In this document: positions 1 to 9,114 of the stretch, one piece after another
Numbering within the stretch: position 1 is the first letter of the stretch
Layout of the letters: every line of letters begins with the position of its first letter
From: Mayamaea pseudoterrestris
Lineage: Eukaryota; Bacillariophyta; Bacillariophyceae; Sellaphorales; Sellaphoraceae
NCBI GenBank assembly: GCA_027923505.1
Contig: BROI01000013.1
Span: forward strand, 496,001-560,000
Direction of reading: 5' to 3'
Length of the DNA: 64,000 nucleotides
Notes under the pieces: generated by a model
The model's database searches: none
Seen by the model: the letters and a program-made list of their open reading frames with translations, nothing else
Told to the model about the DNA's origin: nothing
Made by a program: the position numbers and the translations under genes

Positions 1-2
1 TT

Positions 3-881
3 TTATTTGACTTGGCCCGTCTCGACCTGCTCATTCAACCGATCCATATACTCCTCCGCATCCTTTCTAGTCATACGAAAGCACTTGTACTCAATCTTGT
101 AAGACTGCTCGCGACCATCAGGATCCCGCAGCGAGACGAGCATGCCTGGAGGCAACGAGGTGTGCGGGAGCGGCGCGTCCACATCGTGAGGCTTGAATAG
201 ATAAGGAGCGCGCTTGGAACTCCTTTGACTCGTAGCGAGCGAATCGCCTTCCTTAGTTTCACCGTCAGTCAGCCAGGGACTCGAATCCAACTTGTCATGC
301 AGATCATGGTCCGTATCCCTGTACTCGAGCGTCTTGCGCCGCATGTCATCGTAGGCATCTCGCTCCACGCGGTAGCGATTGACTTCCCCCTCCGCCAAAT
401 CGTCATATTCGCGCCGATCTTCCTCGCTGAGTGACTTCCAACGTTGTCCAATCGTCTTGCCGAGCTCCTCGAACGAAACGCGACCAGAAGATTGCTCGTA
501 GATGCGGACGCGTTCTTTTTGGAAAAATAGATTGTATGCACTCAACGGTCTCTTGGGCATTCCCTTCTTCTTTTTCGTGCGGCGTGACGATGGTCCATGG
601 TGGATCGAAGCCTTGGATTCAGCCTTGGTAATCGTGGCCGTTGTATGCGCTGCAGCAGCAGCAGAATCTTGATCGCGCGCGGCAGCCGCCGTCTCAAACC
701 AATTACCGAGGCCAAGAGTGTCATTCATTTCCATCGCCCATTCTTCTTCTGATGCGTAGGCACCGTGGTTGCTACCATTGAGGTAAACTGCTTCATTTCC
801 TTTGCTTGAGGAGCGACCGATTCCTCCGACGCCATTGCCGTCAATCGCCTCGCTTGGATATCCTGTCATCACACCGCTCAT
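3..881 (-). CDS. HMG-box DNA-binding protein
   Basis: A complete 292-residue ORF with its stop just inside the window edge. Residues about 108-180 form a single HMG box: it opens with MPKRPLSAYNLFFQKER and continues with a typical GQRWKSLSEEDRREYDDLA segment. A basic run (RRTKKKKG) directly precedes it and could act as a nuclear localisation signal and DNA-contact tail. The N-terminal 100 residues are low-complexity (Gly/Ser, then Ala-rich) and the C-terminal 100 are charged with no domain I recognise. HMG-box proteins bind or bend DNA in chromatin or act as transcription factors; the single box does not tell which. The start is the first Met of the open frame. The next gene upstream is about 730 bp away on the same strand. 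Confidence 0.85.
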   Translation of the reverse strand: MSGVMTGYPSEAIDGNGVGGIGRSSSKGNEAVYLNGSNHGAYASEEEWAMEMNDTLGLGNWFETAAAARDQDSAAAAAHTTATITKAESKASIHHGPSSRRTKKKKGMPKRPLSAYNLFFQKERVRIYEQSSGRVSFEELGKTIGQRWKSLSEEDRREYDDLAEGEVNRYRVERDAYDDMRRKTLEYRDTDHDLHDKLDSSPWLTDGETKEGDSLATSQRSSKRAPYLFKPHDVDAPLPHTSLPPGMLVSLRDPDGREQSYKIEYKCFRMTRKDAEEYMDRLNEQVETGQVK

Positions 882-1613
882 GGTCTTCCTTTATCTTGGT
901 CCAGTTCTGTAAGGGGCGCGCCGTCAATTAGCAAGAGTCTCGGAGTTGCAACTATGAACAACGAGTGGGAGAAAAGGAAAGTGCGATTAAAGGAATCTGA
1001 GAGATGCATGTGCTTTACTGCGTGGAGAGCCACCGGTTGAAAGGCCTTGGAGCTCGACTTGACGCTTTTCGGCAGCGTCAACTTGCGTGGCATTCGTTCG
1101 AAGAGGTTCTCCGTGAATGATTCTGGCGTAAGAAGACTGGGCCGGCGTGCATGGCAATAGCTACGAGCTTCTCAAGGCTCTTTCACGCCACTAATGCATC
1201 CTTAAAATAATATTGCCCAATCTTGATGACGACGTTATTGGCGGAAGGTGACACCGATTTGCAAAGTGCCGCGCCTCAACCGGCATTTGCACACATGCGC
1301 GATTATCGTCGAGTAAGTTGCTCTTGTAACGGCTGAACAACGGCAATCGTGCGTTTCGAGCTCCGATTTAGCTAGCCAGGAGCGAGGTAGATGTGATGTT
1401 TGCAGTGTGGAGCAGCTACTTGGTAGACCTAATAATGTTGCAAGATATTAAGAGAGTTCAACTTCTTCACGTTCGGTGACGATTCGGTGGAGTCGAAGCC
1501 ACCCAATGACTTCTGTTTGGCTCAATCTGCAAAGGCATATCGGTTATTGTATGTTTAAGAAATGACTCCATACATTTGATAACAGTGATTGTTATTAACT
1601 GCAGTTATATATC
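882..1613. other. Intergenic stretch, no gene seen
   Basis: This gap of about 730 bp lies between the start of the HMG-box gene and the 3' end of the phosphatase gene, so it should hold the HMG promoter and the phosphatase 3' UTR. A 71-codon minus-strand frame overlaps the HMG start codon, but its product has no recognisable feature. I see no repeat, tRNA or other RNA gene. Confidence 0.5.
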
Positions 1614-2408
1614 TTAGGTACTGATATCCATTCGTCGCAGTTTCGCCGTCTCCAAGTGTTCCAATGACCGATGCAAGCGGCCATCCATTTGCAGAAATGC
1701 TGTTTGCAGGATTTGTAGCACATCCCCATGAGCCACAAGAATAATCATGTGATCTTGTAGCAAAGCATCATACTCGTTGACAACAGCAACAGCCCGACTC
1801 TTCACTGAATCAACAGACTCGACTTGATGTAAGGTGTGGGACGAGTCCTTGGCATCGTCATCCCACACAAAAGGATAGTTACCATCGCTTTGCATGTCAA
1901 AGTCTCCAAAACATCGCTCCCGTAATCGAATATCCACAATCACTTGCCCTTTATAAAGTGGTGGGAGGTTGTCACGTCGATTCGACCCCTCTATCGGATG
2001 TGGTGTAGTTTGGTAAACATTCCGAACCGCCTCGGCTGTTTCGTAAGCTCTTGCAAAGTCGCTTGATATTATGCAGAGTCCTTCGATTTCTGGATCATTG
2101 TACAATACATCGGCGACAGCATGGCCAGCTTGTATGGCTTGTATACGCCCAGTTTCGGAGAGGCCGAATTCCGCAGTCGTCGCAATGGATGGATCAGAAC
2201 AAATGATGCCAGCGACATTGGCACGGCTCTGGCCATGGCGCAGGGCAAAGATTTTGTTAGTTTTCAGTGGCAGGCGACTTAACATGCTGACGGAGCGAGA
2301 AGAAGTTGCATGACAATGAGAAGTTAGTAAGCAACAACTGGGATAATTAAACAAAAATGAGCGATGCCCGCACTGCTGCGGATCGGTTAATGTATGGCGC
2401 TGCGACAT
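1614..2408 (-). CDS. Histidine phosphatase (phosphoglycerate mutase-like)
   Basis: 264 residues from the first Met. The histidine-phosphatase core starts with FALRHGQSRAN (residues 54-64), the RHG motif whose His is the phospho-acceptor in this superfamily. It contains SSDFARAYETAEAVR, the RERCFGDFD acid-loop region, and ILVAHGDVLQ with the second catalytic His near residue 227. The C-terminal segment RSLEHLETAKLRRMD resembles small cytosolic PGAM-like phosphatases. An internal Met at residue 42 (codon at 2283-2285) directly precedes the conserved domain and is a plausible real start. In that case the Cys/Ser-rich first 41 residues, which come close to the satellite block, are not translated. 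The substrate cannot be read from the sequence. Confidence 0.85.
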   Translation of the reverse strand: MSQRHTLTDPQQCGHRSFLFNYPSCCLLTSHCHATSSRSVSMLSRLPLKTNKIFALRHGQSRANVAGIICSDPSIATTAEFGLSETGRIQAIQAGHAVADVLYNDPEIEGLCIISSDFARAYETAEAVRNVYQTTPHPIEGSNRRDNLPPLYKGQVIVDIRLRERCFGDFDMQSDGNYPFVWDDDAKDSSHTLHQVESVDSVKSRAVAVVNEYDALLQDHMIILVAHGDVLQILQTAFLQMDGRLHRSLEHLETAKLRRMDIST

Positions 2409-2434
2409 TTGCCGTCATGGCTGCTGGTTTAAAC

Positions 2435-3345
2435 TGGTGAGAAGTTCTCACCAATGGCATTGCAGCATCATGAGGCACCAATCAGGCATACCAACTTGAA
2501 ATACAGCCCGAATAAGGATGTTAGCACCATTCTGTCTTGATTTAGGCATACACATGGCTCAAGGTATGGGCATTAAAAAATGACGGCATCTGCTGGCTGA
2601 GATTGGTGACAAGTTGTCACTAATCACATTGCAGTCTACCAAGGGAGCCGCCAGGCAATTCATCTTGTAGCGCACCTGAAATAAGGATGTTAGCACCATT
2701 CTGGCATGATTTGGGCATACACGTGGCTCAAGGTATGGGCATTTGAACATGACGGCATGTGCTGGCTGAGATTGGAGACAAGTTGTCACCAATCACATTG
2801 CCGACTACAACCAGACAAGCCTACCATCTTGTAGCGCAGCCTGAATAATGACGTTGGCACCACTCTGGTGTATTTTGGGCACCTACAGGGCTTGCTGTAG
2901 GGGCGTTTGAATGTCATGGCATCTGCGGGCTGAGACTGGTGACAAGATGTCACCAATCACATTGCAGTCTACCAAGGGTTCAGCCAGTCAATCCATCTTG
3001 TAGCGCACCTGAAATAAGGATGTTAGCACCATTCTGGCTTGATTTGGGCATACACATGGCTCAAGGTATGGGCATTAAAAAATGACGGCATCTGCTGGCT
3101 GAGATTGGTGACAAGTTGTCACTAATCACATTGCAGTCTACCAAGGGACCCGCCAGGCAATTCATCTTGTAGCGCACCTGAAATAAGGATGTTAGCACCA
3201 TTCTTGCATGATTTGGGCATACACGTGGCTCAAGGTATGGGCATTTGAACATGATGGCATGTGCTGGCTGAGATTGGTGACAAGTTGTCACTAATCACAT
3301 TGCAGTCTACCAAGGGACCCGCCAGGCAATCCATCTTGTAGCTTG
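2435..3345 (+). repeat. 169-bp satellite, small left-hand block (about 5.4 units)
   Basis: Tandem monomers in which the dyad TGGTGACAAGTTGTCACCA or a variant starts at 2435, 2604, 2773, 2937, 3106 and 3275, giving a period of 169 bp with one unit of 164. Most units belong to an outer, divergent subfamily (text such as CATACACATGGCTCAAGGTATGG). The unit near 2805-2960 is nearly identical to the core subfamily of the large array at 44-59 kb. Short ORFs of 76-77 codons on the minus strand repeat with the monomer and are not genes. Confidence 0.95.
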
Positions 3346-3350
3346 GTGGT

Positions 3351-3740
3351 GCAAAAAAATCATCCATAGCTGATTCCTAGCAGCGACGGTATGGGAGGGC
3401 AATCCAGACATCTACAAAGGAACCAGCTCCATGGTGCTACAGGGCATGGCCTTCCCAACCTACCCCCAATTGTAGCATTGCTCCATCAATCCTGTTTGGC
3501 TATGCTTGGGGACATGCTTGCGGTGAGATTGGCGCAAAAAGTCATACATAGCTGATTTCTAGCAGCTATGGTATGGGAGGGCAATCCAGACGTCCATGCA
3601 GGAATCAGCTTCATGGTGCTACAGTGCATGGCCTTCCAAACCTACCCCCAATAGTAGCCTTGCTCCATCAATCCTGTTTGGCTATGCTTGGGGACATGCT
3701 TGCGGTGAGATTGATGCAAAAAAATCATCCATAGCTGCTT
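3351..3740 (+). repeat. Two-copy 182-bp tandem repeat
   Basis: Two diverged direct copies begin at about 3351 and 3534, and the start of a third begins at about 3716. Each copy runs from GCAAAAA and CATAGCTGATT through GGTATGGGAGGGCAATCCAGAC and CTACCCCCAAT to GGGGACATGCTTGCGGTGAGATT. The period is 182-183 bp. The sequence is unrelated to the adjoining 169-bp satellite although it abuts it directly. No coding potential was seen. Confidence 0.85.
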
Positions 3741-3957
3741 GGCTTTAGATATTTTGTATCAATTTGAATAGAAAGGAGTTGGAAGGGTACTGCATGAGTG
3801 CCTCTCCTTTATTTGGTGGACTAGAAGAGATCTCATACACCTTTAATTGGCTATATCTAGCCACTATTAAGTAGTTGGTGTGATGCCAATTTTAGCAAGT
3901 GTTGGCCATTTAACATACGACATAAGCTAAAGAGAATCACGTTCAATGAGTAAGATC

Positions 3958-5928
3958 TTAATAGTCAGTGACGTAAAAGTAGATGCCGCACCAATGGCAA
4001 AGGCTACCTGCTAATACAAACAAGTGCCATATTGCATGATCCAAATTGTGATTGCGAACAAAAAAGGGAACACCAGCCGTATAACCAACACCGCCAAGCA
4101 CCATAAAGTTGGTGCAGCCTTCGGGGAGCTTGCGAGCAACCTCGGGAAGGCAAACAAGTGCGCTCCAGCCTGCGAAAGAGAGATAACATGTGATGTGGGT
4201 GAGAAATCATGCTCATTCTCATGTTCAACCCCATAGGCTTTGTTCAATGTTGCAATATAACAAATAGTTCAACAACATACCCATTCCCAGATACATGGCC
4301 AGTGAAAAGAAGCGCTTGTAGTGGTAGGTTGGGAAGAAGGCTTCGACAAAGATTCCAAGGAAACAACACACCCAGATAAATGTGAGCAGATACACTGAAT
4401 ACAGTGGATCGTTCCACAAGACAATCTGCAAAAATGGCGTGTAGCTTCCAGAAATGAGAACATAAATGGCGCACTTGTCCAGCACCTCAAAGATATACTT
4501 TGTGTGTTGCAAAATGAAGAACGAATGATAGAGCGTCGAGCTAATGTAGAGCACAACCAGGGCCATTGAGTATACCATGCACGAAACAAAATGCCGCGAT
4601 GGCTTGTCATAAAGAGCCTGATACAAGAGCCAGCTCCCCGCAAATGCCATGAGCACACCAAGACCATGCGTGACTCCATTCATAATTTCCTGCAAGACCA
4701 AATTCCCTTCCAGATTGACATGAATGTAGCTCAAGTCCGGTTGCTCCGCCCGTGTTGCCAACGACCGCTCAATCGCCAGAGATCCCTTGAAACCAATAAA
4801 GTTCGCCGACAAGTCAATGTCAACCAGCCCGCACTGCTCACTGTTGCAAATCCATTCGCAAAAGGCCAGCGCACCTCGCTCTCCGACCCGACACCGTCGC
4901 AGATTCAACGTTTGAATGTTTGGATTCGACGAGCACGCGATAAAGATTGCCGACGATCCAAATGGACCAATAGGATTACGCTGCAAGTAAACTTGCGCAA
5001 CATGCTTGCTTGTTTGCAGCACCTTGCTCAAAGCAATCGCACCATGCGAGCGCATGCCCATGCCGGTACGATTATTGCTGCTGCCGCGAAAGTGTTTCCA
5101 GGGACCCGCCAAGTCGCGCTGTCGCAATGACGCCAAGCTAAAATCAAGGCGATGTAAGTACGCCAGTGGTCCATTCACGTGATGCAGCATCAACTCGCAA
5201 ACGGCCAACACGTCGGCGTCGCCCCAGAGTCCCGTCATGCGGAGGCACGGCAGGGAGAATCGCAGCGTCGCAGTGACTCCGGCATTGGGCGACACGTTGT
5301 AGAATTGGCAAGTCACCATGTAGTCGTGCAGCAAGCGCTCCGTCGTAACGTGATGATGCATTTGAGAGGAATGGTAAGCGTTTTTATGAAGCAGCATGGG
5401 TCCAACAACCAGCGGCGAAGCGGCAGAGTATTGGAGACGGAGCGACTGCAAGTCATAGTACTCGTGAGCCGCAAAGGATGATTTTGGTAGTACCACGTCG
5501 AGTTCCTTCTTGTCGTCGTCGTCCTGATTGTCGTCGCCATCAGTCTTTTTGTAGTTCTTCGAGTCATGCTGGGCAAACGTTGCGGCTGCGACCAGACCTG
5601 AAACGTCAGCCGTCTTGGGCATGAATACTACTTGGTTTCCACCTTGATTCCCAGAACAGCAATTGCAGTGCATTCCAGGAACAAACTTTAACAGTTGCAT
5701 CGACAATGGAAGGCAAGTTGGAGCCGGCGAATGCGTTGGTGAATTCGGACTGCTATTGTTATTGCCAGTCGCAGCCTCGTCGTCGCCGTTCAACGTCGTT
5801 TCGTTCTTCATTGCTTCCACAGAAATGCGACCTGGAAGGCGACGTCTTGACATGGCGATGATGTAGATCGTGACAAGAGCAACGCAAGAAGAGACGGAGC
5901 AGCCAAAGTATTGGCCAACCGCAAGCAA
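3958..5928 (-). CDS. LRR-HlyIII/PAQR-type membrane protein (two exons)
   Basis: Exon 1 is 5928-4281 and exon 2 is 4169-3958, separated by a 111-bp GT-AG intron (4170-4280). The spliced product is about 619 residues. An N-terminal hydrophobic stretch and a Ser/Asn-rich region come first. Ribonuclease-inhibitor-type leucine-rich repeats follow at roughly residues 290-405 ([20 protein letters not shown], then [19 protein letters not shown]). From residue 416 comes a hemolysin-III/PAQR seven-helix domain: [34 protein letters not shown]. Exon 2 supplies the last helices with [14 protein letters not shown], containing the family's C-terminal His. The splice joins Met-Gly to Trp-Ser in the middle of a helix. 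HlyIII/PAQR proteins are membrane receptors or metal-dependent hydrolases; the function here is unknown. The LRR fusion is unusual. Met26 is an alternative start. Confidence 0.85.
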
Positions 5929-6125
5929 TTTTGATCATGGTGTGGTCGTGGTCGTGAATGAGCCAATCGCAGCGGTACACCATAGAGCATCGTAGTGGTA
6001 CTGAAAGATACCGATCGCGACGAGTGACCGCGGTTGCGTGACCATGATGACCCTCACTCTCACTCATCGAGCATCAACTTTTTGCTTTCCAACTACTCCT
6101 CAAATCTTCTTTCTTCTCCAATAAA
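5929..6125. promoter_or_regulatory. Short divergent promoter region
   Basis: These 197 bp separate the start codons of the minus-strand LRR-HlyIII gene and the plus-strand secreted-protein gene, so both promoters must lie here unless they overlap the genes. A run of alternating CA/CT-rich sequence is present, but I see no clear TATA box. Confidence 0.35.
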
Positions 6126-6895
6126 ATGACTTATCAACATTCTCTCATTGCTTCAATCTTTCTGGTACTAGCTTGCTGGACGCTATCGCTGCATGCTCAA
6201 AACTTTGACTGCGCCGACCAGTCGCAAGCCTTTTCCTTCTGCGCACTCACCAACCAAAGTTCCTCCGCGCTCAACGAGTGCTTTCCCTGCGTCTACATTC
6301 AGTTTCCGGAGGATCCAACGTATGTATATTATTATTTGTGTGTTTGCTGGATGAAAGTCAGTCAGGTATCTTCTACGACCATTGACTCGTCATACCGATG
6401 AAATGAACCGAAAGATCAATGTGCATTCACAAAGCCAGACAATTTTATATACTCGCAATCTCTCACACATCAATTGTACTTGGAACACAGTTTTGACTGC
6501 TCCGCCTACAATGGACAAGTTTGTGGACTAGTGCAGACCAATTGTACCGACGCCTGTCCCCTGGACATTTGCGCCGACGAGTTTAACGCATGGCTGGTAC
6601 GTGTGAAACTGCAATAGTAACCATCTTGGCTGCTTGACGCTTCTAGCAATATTATTCGAGTGAACGCCGCAATAAATATCGCTTCGTCTCTCACTTCTCA
6701 TCATCCACTCCATCATGGCAACAACAGACGTGCGCGGCCGACCATCCTCGAAGGTGCAACGTGACGTGTGACTTCACGACAGAGGACAGTACCAGTGATG
6801 AAGAAAGCGGAGTGAATGCTGGCTTCCATATGGTCCGAGCAGTGCTAGTTGGTGTTTTATGTGCAGTGGTGGGAGCCGCGAGTGTGTGGTTGTAG
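6126..6895 (+). CDS. Secreted, Cys-rich, membrane-anchored protein (three exons)
   Basis: Three exons, 6126-6319, 6491-6596 and 6647-6895, join in frame at GT-AG borders to give 182 residues; no single ORF shows the gene. An N-terminal signal peptide (SIFLVLACWTLSLHA, cut before QNFDC) is followed by an ectodomain with many cysteines: NFDCADQSQAFSFC, NECFPC, then from exon 2 FDCSAYNGQVC and TNCTDACPLDIC, and from exon 3 QQQTCAADHPRRCNVTC. An acidic linker follows. The C-terminal hydrophobic stretch (VRAVLVGVLCAVVGAASVWL) ends the protein and looks like a GPI-attachment signal or a tail membrane anchor. I recognise no family. The cysteine spacing suggests disulphide-bonded extracellular modules. 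Consistent phases at both junctions support the model. Confidence 0.75.
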
Positions 6896-7172
6896 TTTAG
6901 ATAATTGGTGCTTGTAATATTGCTTCGTAATTGGGGCGACTGGAGAGCAGAACAGCTCAAGCAAAGCTACGCACAAAAAATGTTTATATATGATAAAAGT
7001 ATCGGTAGTTGGTGCATGCATTTATCGTATTCGACTTGCAGTATGATTTCATTGTCTAATTTATTACGTACTTACTTATCCGTGAGAGTAAACTTTCCAT
7101 GTCAACACCTTGGCCAATGTTCGAGCAGGTAAAATGCTCCATCGCGCACTCGAAGAAGCACTAACAAGTTGT

Positions 7173-7844
7173 TTATTCATCTTCTTCTCCATTCAATACC
7201 AACACTTTTCCTTCTCGAATCGCTTCCTCAACATCCGAATATAGCAAAAAGTGTGTTGATCCCTTGCTCAAGACAGCCGACGCTCCCGAGTCGAGCACCA
7301 TGGGACCCATGTTCACCATGACTCGCACCAAGACCCGATCGGATGGTTGCGGCGGCATGCTCGTGTAGGAACGCAAATCGTTGATGCTTCCATTGGTGGC
7401 TTGCCGCGTGTAGTGGCGCACCAAGTCGGCATACTCTTGCAGAAAGACTCGCTCCGCCGGACAAAGGTTTCCATTGGTTGTTTTGGCATCCACTTTACTT
7501 TCGTTCGTCTGCTGCTTCCAATACAATTCCTCCTGAATGCGTTGGAGTCGAACAACATGATAGGTTAACAAGCATCGCTTGTTGCGCTGGACGGCGGCAT
7601 TCTGCAGCAAGAGTGACGGCCGGACGTGAATGCTCGGTTTACTGTCTGCCGCATTGTTCGTCGTTGCTTCGACTTGATCCTGCAGGGCTTGACAGTGTAG
7701 ACGCAGATCCTGAATGGCATTTCCAACGACCAAGTCGTTGTAGGAGGGAATGGTGCAGGCGGAAGCGCTCGAGTCGACGTTATGTCCAGGCTCGGAGCGC
7801 TTGAGTTCCTGGAGAAGAGTACGTCCGTGCTGTCCGTAGTTCAT
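7173..7844 (-). CDS. PSF1: GINS complex subunit PSF1
   Basis: 223 residues from the preferred start (codon at 7842-7844, MNYGQHGRTLLQELKRS), which matches the usual short N-terminus of PSF1. The open frame extends upstream to a Met at 7925 that would add 27 unrelated residues. Diagnostic features are an N-terminal helix with LLQEL, the NKRCLLTYHVVRLQRIQEELYW segment shared by all PSF1 proteins, a central EYADLVRHY helix, and the C-terminal B domain ending in KGSTHFLLYSDVEEAIREG. PSF1 is one of four GINS subunits. GINS joins Cdc45 and Mcm2-7 to form the replicative CMG helicase in the nucleus. It is transcribed away from the FKBP gene. Confidence 0.9.
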   Translation of the reverse strand: MNYGQHGRTLLQELKRSEPGHNVDSSASACTIPSYNDLVVGNAIQDLRLHCQALQDQVEATTNNAADSKPSIHVRPSLLLQNAAVQRNKRCLLTYHVVRLQRIQEELYWKQQTNESKVDAKTTNGNLCPAERVFLQEYADLVRHYTRQATNGSINDLRSYTSMPPQPSDRVLVRVMVNMGPMVLDSGASAVLSKGSTHFLLYSDVEEAIREGKVLVLNGEEDE

Positions 7845-8215
7845 GATGATATGAAACGTTTGTTTGTATATCTGTGCTTCTCTCGATGAAAGGTGCAAGA
7901 AATTTGAATGTTTTTTGCTGTTCACGCCATGGTTGTGGTCGCGATGGATCCGTCCGCCAATGCGTGTCGTTCCGGTTATATTTTGCGTGTCGCTGCGGAT
8001 AGCTCAACGTCGGACCGTGACTTAAATCGATGACGTATCCGTCGCGCCATGGGCCATGCCGTTCCTCCTCGCCACCGTCGCTTGGATCATGCCAGCAACG
8101 AAAACAACTTGTTGATCCTATACCTGATTCATTTCCTGTGTCAGCTTCGACGATTACAATTGATCCCTCTTGTTTAGCTTACTTTCTGCATAGCAAGCTA
8201 CCACACACTTGCACC
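7845..8215. promoter_or_regulatory. Divergent intergenic region between PSF1 and FKBP genes
   Basis: These 371 bp lie between the preferred PSF1 start and the FKBP start and should hold both promoters. An upstream plus-strand open frame running into the FKBP gene from 8030 lacks any conserved sequence. No repeat or RNA gene was seen. Confidence 0.35.
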
Positions 8216-8914
8216 ATGAGATCTTTTGCACTCGCACTCTGCCTTGCCTCATCGGCATGTGCATGGACGCCATTGGCCGTTCCATCATCGTCCACTCGAT
8301 CCTCCTCAGCAACAACACTTTCGGCCGTCTCGACCCGACAAGCGTTTCTACAATTGGCCATGGCATCAGCTACTAGCGCCGTCTTGTTGGCGACATCGCC
8401 ACTGCCCGCAATGGCGGCAGCATCTGCCACCGAAACCACTCTTCCAAACGGCGTTTCCTACACTGTCAAGCAAACTGGAACTGGCCCCAAGCCAGAGATT
8501 GGTGAATTGGTTGCCATTCGATTCGCCGCCTACAATGCCGACATTAAGATTGACGACATTTTTGACACGCCCGAGCCATACTACACGCGCATGGGCAGTG
8601 GGGGCTTGCTCAAGGGAGTGGAGAGTGTCCTGCCGCTCATGAAGGTTGGAGATCGATGGGTACTGAGTATTCCGGTGAGTATAATGACAATGGTAAAAAT
8701 CACTTTTTGCCTCTTGATGAACTGAATTCTAACACTCTCGTCCCCCTCGTGGCACTCGACTTCTCAGGGCGAACTAGCGTTTGGCAAGAAGGGACGACCT
8801 GCTTCGGCGGGCAAACCACGCATTCCGGGCGATGCAACCATTACCTTTGACGTTGAAGTTGTCGGTCTTCCAGGCCGAGAAGTGGAGCTGATTGAACTGA
8901 TTGGGGATGTCTAA
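8216..8914 (+). CDS. Thylakoid-lumen FKBP-type isomerase-like protein (two exons)
   Basis: Exons 8216-8674 and 8768-8914 join across a 93-bp GT-AG intron, giving 201 residues. The start at 8216 opens a bipartite plastid presequence. A signal peptide (MRSFALALCLASSACA) is followed by Trp-Thr-Pro, an aromatic +1 residue as in secondary-plastid targeting. After a Ser/Thr-rich transit region comes a lumenal signal ending LPAMAAASA. The FKBP domain runs from VSYTVKQTGTGPKPEIGE through IFDTPEP and GGLLKGVESVLPLMKVGDRW to exon 2's PGELAFGKKG and ITFDVEVVGL. The Phe-Asp pair of the pocket is kept. The Trp at the base of the pocket of FKBP12 and the Tyr of the 80s loop appear replaced (Val and Leu), so catalysis may be weak and the role structural, for example in photosystem assembly. 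That is inference. Confidence 0.88.
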
Positions 8915-9114
8915 AGGAGTTACCATCGGAACGCTAAACCTTTCGCACAACGTGGTCAATCATGCTCTACTGATAACATGTTTGACTCACGAAGAGAGCA
9001 CAATTTAATAACCTAATACTTCGCTATAATTCTTGTTACTTTGAAGTTTTAGTTTATAGACTACTTAGATGTAGCGTGAACTTGGTCACACCAGATTGCT
9101 TAACCGCGGTCGAA

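Noticed and set aside
878-1093. 71-codon ORF overlapping the HMG-box start codon.
   Set aside because: There is no conserved feature and it overlaps the likely promoter; a chance frame is more likely.
2559-3291. Two 76-77 codon minus-strand ORFs in the left repeat block.
   Set aside because: They repeat with the satellite monomer and have no other support.
4591-5130. 179-codon plus-strand ORF.
   Set aside because: It is antisense to the well-supported LRR-HlyIII exon and has no conserved content.
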